NCBI GenBank assembly: GCA_029747585.1
Contig: JAPEVF010000094.1
Span: 50,481 to 114,480, forward strand
DNA length: 64,000 bases
Source of the DNA: Pleurotus djamor
Taxonomy: Eukaryota; Basidiomycota; Agaricomycetes; Agaricales; Pleurotaceae
Direction: 5' to 3'
The position numbers and the translations under genes are program-made. This document shows, one piece after another, positions 23,033 through 33,774 of this stretch. Below the pieces are notes generated by a model. It was not told the origin of the DNA. It ran no database searches and was given only the letters and a program-made list of their open reading frames with translations. Positions within the stretch are counted from its first letter, which is position 1. Every line of letters begins with the position of its first letter.

Positions 23033-24755
23033 ATGGTCTCGAATCAACTAGTACTAGGTATGCGCCCTCCTCACTGTCCTCGTCCAATTCGGCGGTAAAT
23101 CATTGACCATCTTCCCCCATTACAGGCACTCTTTTGGTCGGCATATTTTGTGGGGTTTTCAGCGTGTTCCGCCCGGCTGGTTTCCTCATGNTTTTTTTTC
23201 ATCCAGTCAACACCTATTTGTACGGCTTGGTAACGTACCAGTTTGCGGCATATCATGTCTCGAGTAGGTGTTCATCCGGCGATGAGCCTCATTGGAGCTT
23301 ATGAACGTTTCCAGAGTTCAATGATCCGCTTTGGATCAGGTTTGCCACCTCCAATTGCGATGTACAAACACCTTCGTTGATCGACTGAAACATAGGGTTT
23401 TCGTCGGGATCCTCTTCGCGCTAGACACATTCCACACTGCTGCGTACGTTCATCATATCGCGTCCACGTCTACTTCTCGATGACATTGGAGATTAGGGTG
23501 ATATATATGGCTTGGGAGTACTGGTATGGTGTTGATATTCTGTGGGGTCACTCCCCTGTCATTCCGAGCTAATAATGCTTATAGCGTCACCAACTACAAT
23601 AATCCAGATATCCTGGCTGGTGAGCTTACACTGGCACTTGCCTTCTCGCCAGAACTCACGCTCAGATCGAACACAGTCGCGCTCTGGCCCTACACCTTCA
23701 CACCCATCGGTACGGCCATGGCGGCTGTAATCACACATATCTTCTTGGGATACAGGTGAGCCATCCGTTCCAATATCTCTATAGGCTGATGCTGAGGGGT
23801 GCCACCTAGAATATATCGCCTAACCGAGCGACTGTGGATATTTGTTATTGTCCTTTTCGTCGCTGCCGCCACATTCGCCCTTGGTGTAGCTTGTGGGACC
23901 AAGGCTTGGATGATACGGACGTGAGCTCTTCCTCTTCAAATGTTGGTTCACCACCAAGTCTTTACAATCTCTTCCAGGCTTGCCGATCTCCCTGTTCTGA
24001 ATGGTCTCGTCATCACCTGGCTGGTCATGCAGGTGGCCATCGACGCCTTCATCACAAGTACGGTTTCCCCTCCCCTTCGACGGAACTGCGTACTGATCCC
24101 TACAACCTAGTCACACTTGTGTTCGTTCTATGGAGGGCCAAAACCAACTTCCGTGCCACTGACACCGTCATCAACCGCTTAATCCGCGGTGCCATCCAAA
24201 CTGGCCTTTTCGCCTCGATTTTCTCATTGGGCGATATGCTTGCGTTTGCGCTCGCTCCTGAAACTAATTTTTATGGCATGTTCGCCATCCCCCTTGGACG
24301 AATCTATACAAACGTAAGTGTTTGCTTTCGTGTGGGGCTGGAACAATGGATTGACGGCGGGCAACAGACTCTGATGGACACCCTCCTCATGCGCGAAGGG
24401 CTACGCGGAATTCTTTCGAAATCGGCTGACGGCTCCCTCGTACGTCTTCTCTTCTCTTTTTCTTTTTCACCTTCGTGCGAACTCGCGCTCACCCCTCCCG
24501 ATTTTCAAGGAACCCAGCAGCTCAATATGGGGTACAAACCATTCACAAGCGGGCAACTTCAGTCGCATAAGCTTCAACAAATCGCACCTACGGACACACG
24601 GCGCCGTCGATGTCACAGGGTCTCAATTCGATGCATCTCCTGCTGTTGTCACTACCGACGCCTACAGGGACAACGACGGGGATAGTAAATACCAGGCTCC
24701 GACGGAAGCAGATTCTCAAGATCGTCATGGGGATATAAAGGTTGTGCCAGCCTGA
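23033..24755 (+). CDS. DUF6534 integral membrane protein, gene 1
   Basis: Start MVSNQLVLG at 23033, then TLLVGIFCGVFS after an intron. Further exons give VNTYLYGLVTYQFAAYH, VGILFALDTFHTAA, VVTNYNNPDILAG, ALWPYTFTPIGTAMAAVITH, RLTERLWIFVIVLFVAAATF, ALGVACGTKAWMIRT, NGLVITWLVMQVAIDAFITT, and the conserved C-terminal DUF6534 region: TTLVFVLWRAKTNFRATDTV, RGAIQTGLFASIFSLGDMLA, FYGMFAIPLGRIYTN. A hydrophilic tail (HGAVDVTGSQFDASPAVV) stops at 24753-24755. About seven membrane helices, a family abundant in Agaricomycetes and of unknown function (receptor-like topology). An N next to an eight-T run at 23191 falls in the second exon, and the spacing there is longer than in relatives, so the local sequence or an unrecognised short intron needs care. 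Confidence 0.82.
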
Positions 24756-25344
24756 AGAAAAACCCTGGAACCTTGACAGAAGATCTCTTGATGATGCCAT
24801 TTTTCTCGAACATTTGAATGGGTCGAGCCAATGGCGTCCCTTGCCCTTATTCTCCTTTACTACCCTTGCCGTCATCGCTTTTAGCTTCTAGGTCGAAAAA
24901 AATTGAACATGTGTTCCGCGTCCAAGGACGCATCCGACCCCACGACCAGCAACCCCTTCTTCACCATGAACTGACCGACATCCAATCATCTTGTTGCGCT
25001 CCACCGACGTCCAATCACCACTATTCACGCTCATTTCACACACCCGACGATTTCTTGTTTTCTTGATGTATATATAGTATACCTTGCAAATATTCGGACC
25101 TGTGCATATGACTCTGCTACCCGTTGTTACTCTTGTTTCGAGTCCCGCTCTCGCCCTCTCTCTCGTTATCGTCTTCGCTTTCTTTGCTACCCTACGATAT
25201 TATTTAAACACTGGGCATCTCAAAAACAATGTATTCCATAACCATCCATTGAACGCGAACAATTCCTTTGGTTGCTTGAAAGAGTCGAGATCTTGAGATT
25301 AAATATTCAGTGCTAAATACTAGAAAGGTTCGCGGCCCACTGCC
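24756..25344. other. Interval between convergent genes, one weak small frame
   Basis: It mostly holds 3' flanks of the DUF6534 gene and the sorting nexin. A 62-codon plus-strand frame at 25108-25296 (MTLLPVVTLVSSPALALSLV) would give one membrane helix and follows a TATATATAG sequence near 25068. It is too short and unsupported to call as a gene. Confidence 0.4.
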
Positions 25345-27860
25345 CTACCAAAAGAAACTCAATACACTCCCCCGACTAGCCTTATTCAGCGGGCTCGTTC
25401 CTCCTAACAACATCCCCATCCCTTCCTGAATTGCCACACTAACGGGTCGCATAGGCGTGGAATCGTATACATGAGGACAAGGCTGCGGCAATGGGTTATA
25501 CGTTGACCCAAGCAATCGAGGGTTCTCTAGATCACGTTCGTACATCGATGGTTTGCGTGGAGACGCGCCACCCTCAGAGTAATCTGGCTCATCAAAGGCC
25601 TGGCGAGCGGAGCGCAAACGCAAGAGAACATGTTCGTAGAAGTGTATTTCCCCGTCGAGATGCTCCTTTGTAATGGTACTGAAATCTTCGATTTTCTGCG
25701 TGTGGTAGGTTTCCATTTCGGCCATGGTTGTGTTGAGGACGGTCTCGCATCTTGAAGCGACGTCTTCGTTCTCCTGCAATACCGGTGAAAATAGTTTAGT
25801 CAGATATTAATCTAGATAATGTACGAAGGAAAGGGAAATGCGAACCAAACCAGCGTGGGTAGCTTCTTTGAAGCGCGACAGCGTTGAACGATGCGTTGTT
25901 ATAACGCTCTGGAAGAAGGATGAGACCGATGGTGATTAAGGGCGTATGGAACAGCCACAAACTTCATAGAGCGACGACGGATGAGCTACACCCTTAAGGG
26001 ATTCATGTGTAGCTAACTGGGTTCGTCGAGCCTAAGAGATATGTCAATCCAAGCTCACAACGGAGATGAGGGTCAATGCGGGGTACATGATCGTCATACA
26101 GATCGGCTATGTTCTGTAGCGTATCGCTGGTCTTTTGCATAGCTTTCGTGAGCTTAAGACATTCTACACAACTCGCGTTAAGTGTGCTGGTATGGGCCGA
26201 GGGAAGGGAGTACCTTCACAGTCCTCCCTCCAGCACCAAGCTCCGTCCTCATTGAGGAGGCCGTGGGTTTTGGGGTCAAAGTCGTTGTCTTCCTCCGTTA
26301 TGCCGGGAGTCGGTACACTTGCCAGAGGCTTAGATGTGATCAGCGACAAAAGGGAGTAAGATAGAAGTCTTTCGGACTTCGACATTTCTAAGAGGGGAAA
26401 TCAGTTCAGAGTCATTTTAGAGGCGGTGATAAATCACATACCGACACGAGCTTCACGAACCCGTCCGAAAACACTCCGTAGGGTCTGAACACCCTGACCG
26501 ACAGCTTTGGTATGGACATCAAAACGTTCGACGGTTTCGGAAGTATCATCGATGTCAAGGTTAAAGGCAGGATGGAAGACACGCGCGTAGAATGAAGGTC
26601 CAGCAGGCGGCAATGAAAGGTGCTGAGGAACCAGCCGCTTCCACTCCTGTGACGGACAAAAGTAGGTAAAACGTAGCAGGGCGGGTGTGAAGGTCTTACA
26701 AGGTCGCTCTCACAGCCCAAGAAGAAGGTAACAACCTCAGCATAGCGAGCAACTGGGTGTCGGACGACGCGACCTATATATCGCTCCAGATCGCCTCGGC
26801 GAGCTTCTACGAAAGCTTCGCTGAATCTCCCGGCGTACTGCTTATCAGGCAAAGGTGGCAGGGCTATACCAGGGAGCCTGCGAGTTAGAGCGGTATGCAG
26901 GATGACGAAATGTGAGAATCGGCGGTAGACCGTTACACGAGTAACTGGTGTATCGGGGGATTCTTGAAAGAGAGAAGTGACACTATACACCGTGTAGGCC
27001 CCTGTCAGAGTAGACGATCGTTTCGACGGGGAGTGGACTAAGACGTTGAAAGGTGGCAATTTCGGTCTCCAGGTTGGNACCAGCATCTACAAAATGTTGA
27101 TCTGCTTCTCCCCCTCCAATTTGGCTGAGTCGGTTGTTATCATCGATGAAAGATGAAGTGCTCTCTTCTTTGGAATGGTGGCTCGAAGAGGCTACGGGTA
27201 CGGCGACGTCAGAGCCTTTGAGAACCCATTCCTCCGCACCGCTGGTCACGAAGCTAGAGAACCTGTTCAGGCTCTTTCCCCCAAGCAGACTTTGTCGAAA
27301 ACTGGGGAATGCATTCCGTAAATATTCCCCCGTCGTTTGTGGTACGAGTTTTGAGATGGTCGGAGAGTTACGAGGAGTGATAGAATCCGTCGATTCTGTC
27401 GATGCAGTCCTGCGAGCCGCATCTGGGACGTGCACAAAATCTGCCGTAAACTAGACATCATGGGGCGCGTCACTCTTACCCAATGATGGCGCATACGCAC
27501 TGTGTAATACGTTCTGGGTAGCAAACCAACTTCGTTGTCGGAATTCTTCACCAAACTCCAGCCATCGGGCAGATCTTCCTTGAGAACATGGATATCATCG
27601 CCAGCGACGACGCTGAGCTCTTTGAACTCGGGTTTCCCTTCAAAGTCATACAAAGCTCGAGCTGGTCGCGTTGGGTAGTCCCCTATTTCTTGATTTGTTG
27701 CGTCGGAGTCGAGCTCATCGTCGGAAAGAGATCCTTCGCGCTCAAGATGTTCAGTCCAGGCCGCCGACGTGTTCAAGCCAGCATCAAATTCTGATTGCGG
27801 TCGCGCGAAGTAGCTGCTCCCCGGGGACGATATCTTGCTGGCTCGGGGTAGAGTGGCCAT
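25345..27860 (-). CDS. SH3-PX-BAR sorting nexin (SNX9 type)
   Basis: Start MATLPRASKISSPGSSYFAR (ATG 27860). SH3 domain at about residues 65-120: ARALYDFEGKPEFKELSVVA and GWSLVKNSDNEVGLLPRTY. A serine-rich linker follows, then a PX domain (PFNVLVHSPSKRS, TVYRRFSHFVILHTALTRRL, PGIALPPLPDKQYAGRF, FVEARRGDLERYIGRVVRHP), then a BAR-type helical domain (DDTSETVERFDVHTKAVGQG, RVREARVEMSKSERLLSYSL, and EDVASRCETVLNTTMAEMET near the end) stopping at 25345. This architecture matches SNX9/18/33 and fungal relatives that bind phosphoinositides and remodel membrane during endocytosis. The N at 27078 breaks the frame between VDAG and PTWRPKLPPF; ignoring it joins both parts perfectly. It diverges from the next gene, whose start is only 108 bases away. 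Confidence 0.9.
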
Positions 27861-27968
27861 AATTTAAGGTTGCGTAGTGGAAATGCCCTTGTGGCCAAAT
27901 CCGTCTGATGGTTGTTGACATGTCTCTGTAACAGCTCAGTTCCAGGCTTGTCTCTTCCCTCCAATGTC
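27861..27968. promoter_or_regulatory. Short shared promoter region
   Basis: Only 108 bases separate the start codons of the SH3-PX-BAR gene (-) and the coiled-coil/proline-rich gene (+), so both promoters and leaders must share or overlap this interval and the flanking coding ends. No motif was identified with confidence. Confidence 0.5.
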
Positions 27969-30900
27969 ATGTCCCACAAATTTCCTGTTACTGAGGATTC
28001 GGACGAGTAAGTCCTTGGATTCTGAATGCGTATTGACCAGGATTCATTTATTAACTTGAAATAGTAGTGCACTCGAAGCTCAGAAGGCTCTGAATGCTGT
28101 ATTCGAACGGGCTCCTACTCGACGCTTTCGCAAGGAACGGGAACGGGCTCTCTCGCATACACCTAAGGCAGCGTTGCTGTCGCTACTCATAACCAAGGAG
28201 TATGCGTCTAGGCAGACACGCCAGCTACTGGACGCTACGCTCTCCCAACTTTCGGAGTCGACGCGCCGGCTGACGCTTGCCGAGTCGTCTGACACCCCCA
28301 AGACGAGATACACGTCCGACCTCTCTCCCCAGCTCTCAGAGAAAGTTCTAAGGAGTCTCAGTGATGCCCAGGAAGCAGCGGCGAGAGCCCAGAGCAACGT
28401 AAACGCATACAAGCTGCAGTTGGAGGAAGCTCAGAAGGAAATCTTTCGCGCTCAAGAGGTTCTGCGGGATGTGGAGCGTCAGAGGGATGAGGCAGAAAGA
28501 AAGGCTGCAGAAGCCAGGGAGGTTGCCCGACAGATGAGAGAGGAGCAATTGTTCATCGTCGCTAGGGAGGAGGGTAGACGGAGTGGTTTTGAGGACGGGT
28601 TCGAACATGGGAAACAGGTCGCCAAAGCTCATCGTGAACGGCGACGAGCCATCGAGGCAGAGCATCGACGATCTCGACGTCGGATGATAGAGGACGTGAA
28701 GCCGGAGCCCCCGCCAACGGCTCAGGCAACGCCCGCGAGTGAAGCACCCATTCCAGTGCCACCACCGATCAGCCAGCTTGAAGAACCCCCCCGCCCCGCC
28801 GCCACCTCCGCCACCTTTCATCCCTGAGAGACCGTCGTCTGCAGCATCCCGAAGCACACGTTCGTCTCTGCGTCGTAGACCTGCGTTTGAACCGATACCA
28901 GAACAAAGTCCTGACGTTTTCGTGTCTCACTCGCCTAGGCGTGATTCGGCAGAGTTGGTGACTTTCCCAACACAACCATCAGTGACCTCGTCTCAGCTTG
29001 GACCCGAAGCTACACCAACACCTGCAGCTAGGCCCGCCTCGCAAGAATTTCCTATGCCTGAACCCATTGTCATGCCCCAGCCCATGCCTCGTGAACGCCC
29101 TCGATCTGTATCATCCTCTAACTCAATCCCTCCTCCTGGCATTATCCTCGATCCGCGACCTAGTTCTGTTGCCAGTAGTACCCCTCGTGCTCGCCCAGCG
29201 TCAGTGGTCAGTATGGGCACTCCAGTCGCACCCCCACCAGGCGTGATTAGCAATATTCCCAGTCGCCCAGCTTCTGTATCTGACGTATCGTCCGTAATGC
29301 CTTACCTTCGTATGCCCGAACCCCCGCCCTCGGTTTCCAGGAGCTCGAGCGGTTCTTCTAGACGGACGTCTAGTCTACATTCCAGCTCCTACGGTGCTGC
29401 ACCACCCCCTGTCGTTGTAGAGCCTACCCCTCCTCAACCAAGGCGAAGTAGCCTGCGACATAGCTCCTCCGATCATTCAAGCTCATACGGTGTTGCGCCT
29501 CCGCCAATGGTAGCGTCTGATTCGGATCCTGTTCCCCGACAACCTAGTCGTGGAAGTCTAGGAACTCGTTCTTCAAGTCACTCGTCTGGCTATGGTACTG
29601 CACCGCCGCCACCTCCAATGGTCTCATCCGACGCTGGTCATCAGAGGTCTTACAGTTCACCTTATCCCAACAATTTTGGCACTGCTCCGCCTCCACCCCC
29701 GCCAGTGGACCCAATCCCTAGACAACCCAGTCGTGGAAGCGCTGGTTCGCGATCTAGCTTGTATCGCTCGATGATCTATTCAAATGCACCTCCTGCACCC
29801 ACACAGCGTGACAATGTCCCCCATCGTACTCGCACGTCTAGTCTCTCGAGCACAGGCTCCGTCCCAGGCCCATACTCGCGACCGCGTTCTAGTTCAGACG
29901 CTGAACCTCCCACACCGTCATCGACTGCTACTTCTCAACTCGAGTTGATGAACTTCCCTAACCCTATGGAATACATGAACAACGGTCGTCGAGATCGCCG
30001 GGATAGTCTTCGAGATAGAGATAGAGAGCGTTATATCACTCAGCTTTCTGCGATACCTGAACATCTTACGGGTAGCTCGCAAGCCAGTCGAAGTCCGATG
30101 AATCAGTTCATACCACCGATGCCGTCTAGTCCTCATTCGGTCTTCGACCCTTCACTGCAGCCACCCCCCANCGTCCGCGCAATCGTGGTCGTCTATTACT
30201 ACTGTTCCGACACCGTCATCAATTAGTACATGGCTTCCGCCCCTAGGCGAGAGAGAGCCGGCTTGGAGTCATATGAGAGGGTCTTCTACGCCTCCAGGCG
30301 GTCCCGTAAGCATCCATTGCTTTTTGCGTGACTATATAATCAGCATGCTCATTTACCTCCCATATTTCAGGCACCAGAAATTGTCGTTACTCCCGAGCAA
30401 GAAGATGTACGATTTGTTCCTCCTCCTTTGCATCTCGAACACGACAATTTCCTTGGCCCGTCCTCGGCTAGGCGTGGGCTGTATGCCTCTTCGAATTATG
30501 ACTCTTCCAACTCCTTGGATAGTCGTCGGCTCTCTACTGGAAGTACTGGTTCTGTTGGGATTACGATTGAACCTCCTGTGAGTACTGTTGTCTGATGGTG
30601 GTTTCAGTCACTGATTCCAATTGCCTCGTAGTCACGCCCATCTTCTGTGACTGGCGGTAGCAGACCGTCTTCTGCTGCTGGACATGGGTACCTCAGCCCT
30701 AATTCCGCCAGTATGCCCTTGCCACCTCCGAGTAACCCCCAGCCTGCACCAGTCATTCCTACTGGATTCGGTGGCGGTGGGAGTGGAGGGGACAACGGGG
30801 GTCTTCCTTGGAATTTCGTGCCTATGGCGGTCACACCATCCCAACAGAACGCACCGTTGGATCCTTCAGGAGGGGGTGGTCGACCATATAGCCCGTACGC

Positions 30901-31273
30901 TCCTCCCATCCCCTCGTCTTCAGAGGCTCCAGTGATTCCGTCCATGGGAGGTGGCGGTGGCAAGTCGAAGTCGAAAAAGCAGAAACAGAAACAGAAAGCG
31001 CAAGGCCGGGAAACGTACGCTGCTGCTCCGACGCCGCCAGGATTCTCGTATCCTGCGCCGCTTGGAGTTGGGGCGGCTACACCTGGGTCCGGGTCGTATT
31101 TGAGAGGATTGCCAAAGCAGAAGCAGAGACGTCGGGACGAGGATGATAGTGATTCAGGAAGTGTGAGCACAGATGGGAGTGAGAGTGACGAGGTTGGGAT
31201 CACAATCATTCCGCCGCCGGAGACGAGACCGGTGCACGTCGGTGGAAAAGGTCGGAGGGTCGCTTTTTCATGA
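27969..31273 (+). CDS. Coiled-coil and proline-rich protein of unknown function
   Basis: Start MSHKFPVTEDSDD at 27969 (the ATG five bases upstream is out of frame). An intron ends at TGAAATAG, then SALEAQKALNAVFERAPTRR. A long coiled coil follows at about 28340-28680 (EVLRDVERQRDEAERKAAEA, AREVARQMREEQ), then basic residues. The rest is a very long proline/serine-rich region with repeats of the type SSYG-APPP and PRQPSRGS. The end has a lysine-rich patch (KSKSKKQKQKQKAQGRE), LRGLPKQKQRRRDEDDSDSG and GGKGRRVAFS*. Two frame problems exist: a seven-C run at 28786-28792 where the frame shifts by one base, and the N at 30171. Dropping the N restores QPPPTSAQSWSSITTVPTPS. A cytoskeletal or scaffold role is conceivable but unproven. 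Confidence 0.78.
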
Positions 31274-31868
31274 ACGCTTGGTCTGGCTGTTATCATTTTT
31301 TTTTGAATAACCGTGTTTTGTTTTGATATCGATATGTAGTCTGATTGTTGTTTTTCGTAGTCAGTAAATATGTTCTTACTGTAGCTCCCGGCTCTTTGCA
31401 ATAAACCGTCGTTGATTTTATTTTCCCCAACTCGCTGGATAGGCCGATAGCCCCACAAACTTCCAAGGGTTGCTTCCCAGCAGCATAGGAGTTGGCCCCT
31501 GAGGCCTGGCCCCTTCGTCCTGTCATTCGCCCGAGCTCAGAGCTGCAGCTCGGCGTCCATGGATTCATACCACACAAGCCCCGCTTACAATAATTTAGCA
31601 GGCGCCAACTATCGGTCACCCAGAAAGACGTTGGAAGGACGTCCTGCGACATTTTGGCAGAGGGCGCCTACTAACTTGGGTCCCAGCCTAAGCAAACGAA
31701 GTGGTTTTGGTCATACGTCTGCGCATTGAACATGCCAACAATACAGTAAATCCACATTAGATGTGCAAATTTCAGGTAAGTATATACTCTGCGTGGTATT
31801 TGTGGGAACAAACCTCCTGATAGCAGATCATAGAGAACCGTAGTCAAAAATCCCAATTGACTGGAAAG
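31274..31868. other. Intergenic with inverted-repeat copy
   Basis: 3' flank of the proline-rich gene and the downstream flank of an F-box-like gene. It contains the 34-base sequence at 31476-31509 that recurs inverted at 35467-35498. Minus-strand frames here show no domain. Confidence 0.6.
31476..31509 (-). repeat. Copy 1 of inverted 32-34 base repeat
   Basis: Reverse complement contains AGGCCTCAGGGGCCA followed by ACTCCTATGCTGCTGGG. It matches 35467-35498 in 30 of 32 positions, in the opposite orientation. The pair flanks two F-box-like genes. Origin unknown. Confidence 0.75.
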
Positions 31869-33488
31869 TTAGCCATGGCTTTCGTAGTGGACAACGTTCA
31901 ACGATTTTACGAGCCCCAGTAAAGGCTCTTCATCCATTGAGCAGAAGCAATGAGGGGTAGTCTTAATCGTAAGCTTCTCAATTTCCGCCGGCAGATCCTT
32001 GCGAGCCTTGAGAATCTCTTCAAATCTCGTATATTCATCGCTGGGTCGAAAAACCTTGATTGCTTCTTGGCCCTCCTCAAGAGTGATCCGCTTGAGGAAT
32101 GGTAGGGAGAATACCGGCGGATCGTTTATGTCGCTTAGGTCCCCTGATCTGGGAGTATCGGAGAGGAAAGTAACCAGGTGTTGGTGCTTTCGTGTGTGAA
32201 GCTCCTCAACGTTGGGTGGTAGGGAAAGTAAAAAGTTTCGAAGGTCAATTTCTGAATCATCGCCGCGTCTGAATATATGGCGTCGATCGCTAGAAAGACT
32301 GAGGGTAGTAGGGATGTCGTCGGGGAGGAGGGCGAAGAGGGCGCCGCTCACGGAGTAGTCAAAATGCTTTGAGATGGATATCCTGAAAGTGGGAGTAGCA
32401 TCCTCCGCTCTGTCTGCATGCGACCACACGCTCATGTAGCTTTCAAACTTGGAAGGAAAGTTGTGAGTTATGTCCACTCTAACATGGGGCGACTCGATAT
32501 GAGGTATCATCTTGTAGAGAGTCGCACGGAGAGGTAATAAAATCTCTGAGTTGGTAGCGACATTGATGGTCAAGTTAAAGAATCGAAGGGATGGAAGAGA
32601 AAGGTGATCAAGTACCCGAAGAGTGGGTCTCAAGTTTGCGGGTCTCAATTGTAGGGTAAACAGAGAAGGCATTTCCACAACAGGATCTTCAAGGTGGGTA
32701 GGTGATGGAACGATCGCTCCATCCAGTTCCAAGTGCCTTAGACGCTGGAGGCGACTGAGGAAAGGAAGCAGTTTTTGGTGATATTCCTCGGGGAGAACCA
32801 AGTACGTGTAGTACAATTTGAGTGTGCGAAGCTGAGAAAGAAAGGGAGAGTCGAGGTCGAAGAGGACGTTCCGCAGTGAAAGGTACCGAAGAGGAGGGAC
32901 ATCCGGATCGGCTGAAAGAAATGTCATTTTCGACGCTTGGTGTCGGTCGTCGTCCACTGTCAATGACACCTGCTTTAACATAGGTGCTTTGAGCTGGGTG
33001 AGGCCCTCTACAGCTTCTGGAGGGCAGTTCCACATTTCAAGCCTCCAGATCCGAGTTGAATGGGTGAGAAGGTATTTAATTGTATCTTCACTGTGTCGAC
33101 TCGTGTTCAAGTCGGTGGCAATGTACAAGGAGAGTGATCTAGAGCGTTCAACGAAGAGTTGTGCGAGCTCCCTCCGCATACTCGTGTACACGATACACCA
33201 AATTTGTGGGTTGGTGATGGCTATATCTCGCCAGCGTTTGCAAACATGCGTGATGACAAGGCGGCCATGGCGCAGATTAGTCTTCTTGAGGCTACCCCTT
33301 GAAAAACCCTCTGAGAGAGCGACGACCTTGAATATACTGGCCAAGATTTCCGTAGGTAGTCTGGAGACGGTGCTGTGTTGATTGCGATAGTACCGAAGTT
33401 TGTGGAGTTCGTCTTCGAGGGACTCGATTCTTCGGTCCACTTCTTCGACAGTAGGCGAAGCGTCCAAGAAACTAGCGAGGGTAATCAT
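31869..33488 (-). CDS. F-box-like protein, intact, 539 residues
   Basis: Single-exon gene with ATG at 33488 (MITLASFLDASPTVEEVDRR). A heptad-like helix at about residues 15-35 is followed by an F-box-like domain at about 40-95 (STVSRLPTEILASIFKVVAL, THVCKRWRDIAITNPQIWCI). The remainder has irregular leucine-rich-repeat strands (YLSLRNVLFDLDSPFLSQLR, RLRHLELDGAIV, LPSLRFFNLTINV) and ends with FEEILKARKDLPAEIEKLTI and NVVHYESHG. The coding frame shows no damage. It is most like the interrupted gene at 35896-38754, sharing FVERSRS, SRHSEDTI and PPEAVE/PLDIVK regions, so the two are recent duplicates in opposite orientation. A substrate-recruiting role in SCF ligases is inferred from the domain class only. 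Confidence 0.93.
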   Translation of the reverse strand: MITLASFLDASPTVEEVDRRIESLEDELHKLRYYRNQHSTVSRLPTEILASIFKVVALSEGFSRGSLKKTNLRHGRLVITHVCKRWRDIAITNPQIWCIVYTSMRRELAQLFVERSRSLSLYIATDLNTSRHSEDTIKYLLTHSTRIWRLEMWNCPPEAVEGLTQLKAPMLKQVSLTVDDDRHQASKMTFLSADPDVPPLRYLSLRNVLFDLDSPFLSQLRTLKLYYTYLVLPEEYHQKLLPFLSRLQRLRHLELDGAIVPSPTHLEDPVVEMPSLFTLQLRPANLRPTLRVLDHLSLPSLRFFNLTINVATNSEILLPLRATLYKMIPHIESPHVRVDITHNFPSKFESYMSVWSHADRAEDATPTFRISISKHFDYSVSGALFALLPDDIPTTLSLSSDRRHIFRRGDDSEIDLRNFLLSLPPNVEELHTRKHQHLVTFLSDTPRSGDLSDINDPPVFSLPFLKRITLEEGQEAIKVFRPSDEYTRFEEILKARKDLPAEIEKLTIKTTPHCFCSMDEEPLLGLVKSLNVVHYESHG

Positions 33489-33774
33489 ATCCCGTGTTTG
33501 CTATGTGTTTTTGACTCGGTGGTGTTGAAAGAACGAAGCAACGCGTCGGCGCTTCGGGTGCAATAAGCTTGCAAAGTTATTTTGGTCACACATCTGGACA
33601 CTAAACCTTGAACATACATTGTGTAGCTACCAAGCCGGTAAATACTCAATAACTACTATGCACATTTTCAGGTATATACTCTATGTGGTACAAGAATAAG
33701 ACAAACTTCTGGTACGCGCGTGGTCGCAATGATGAAATGTGGACCATAGTTGACAAGTCCAATCAACTGGCACT

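Noticed and set aside
30604..31458. 284-codon minus-strand open frame rich in proline and glycine
   Set aside because: It is the antisense of the last exons of the coiled-coil/proline-rich gene, whose plus-strand frame has splice-consistent exons and a coherent C-terminus.
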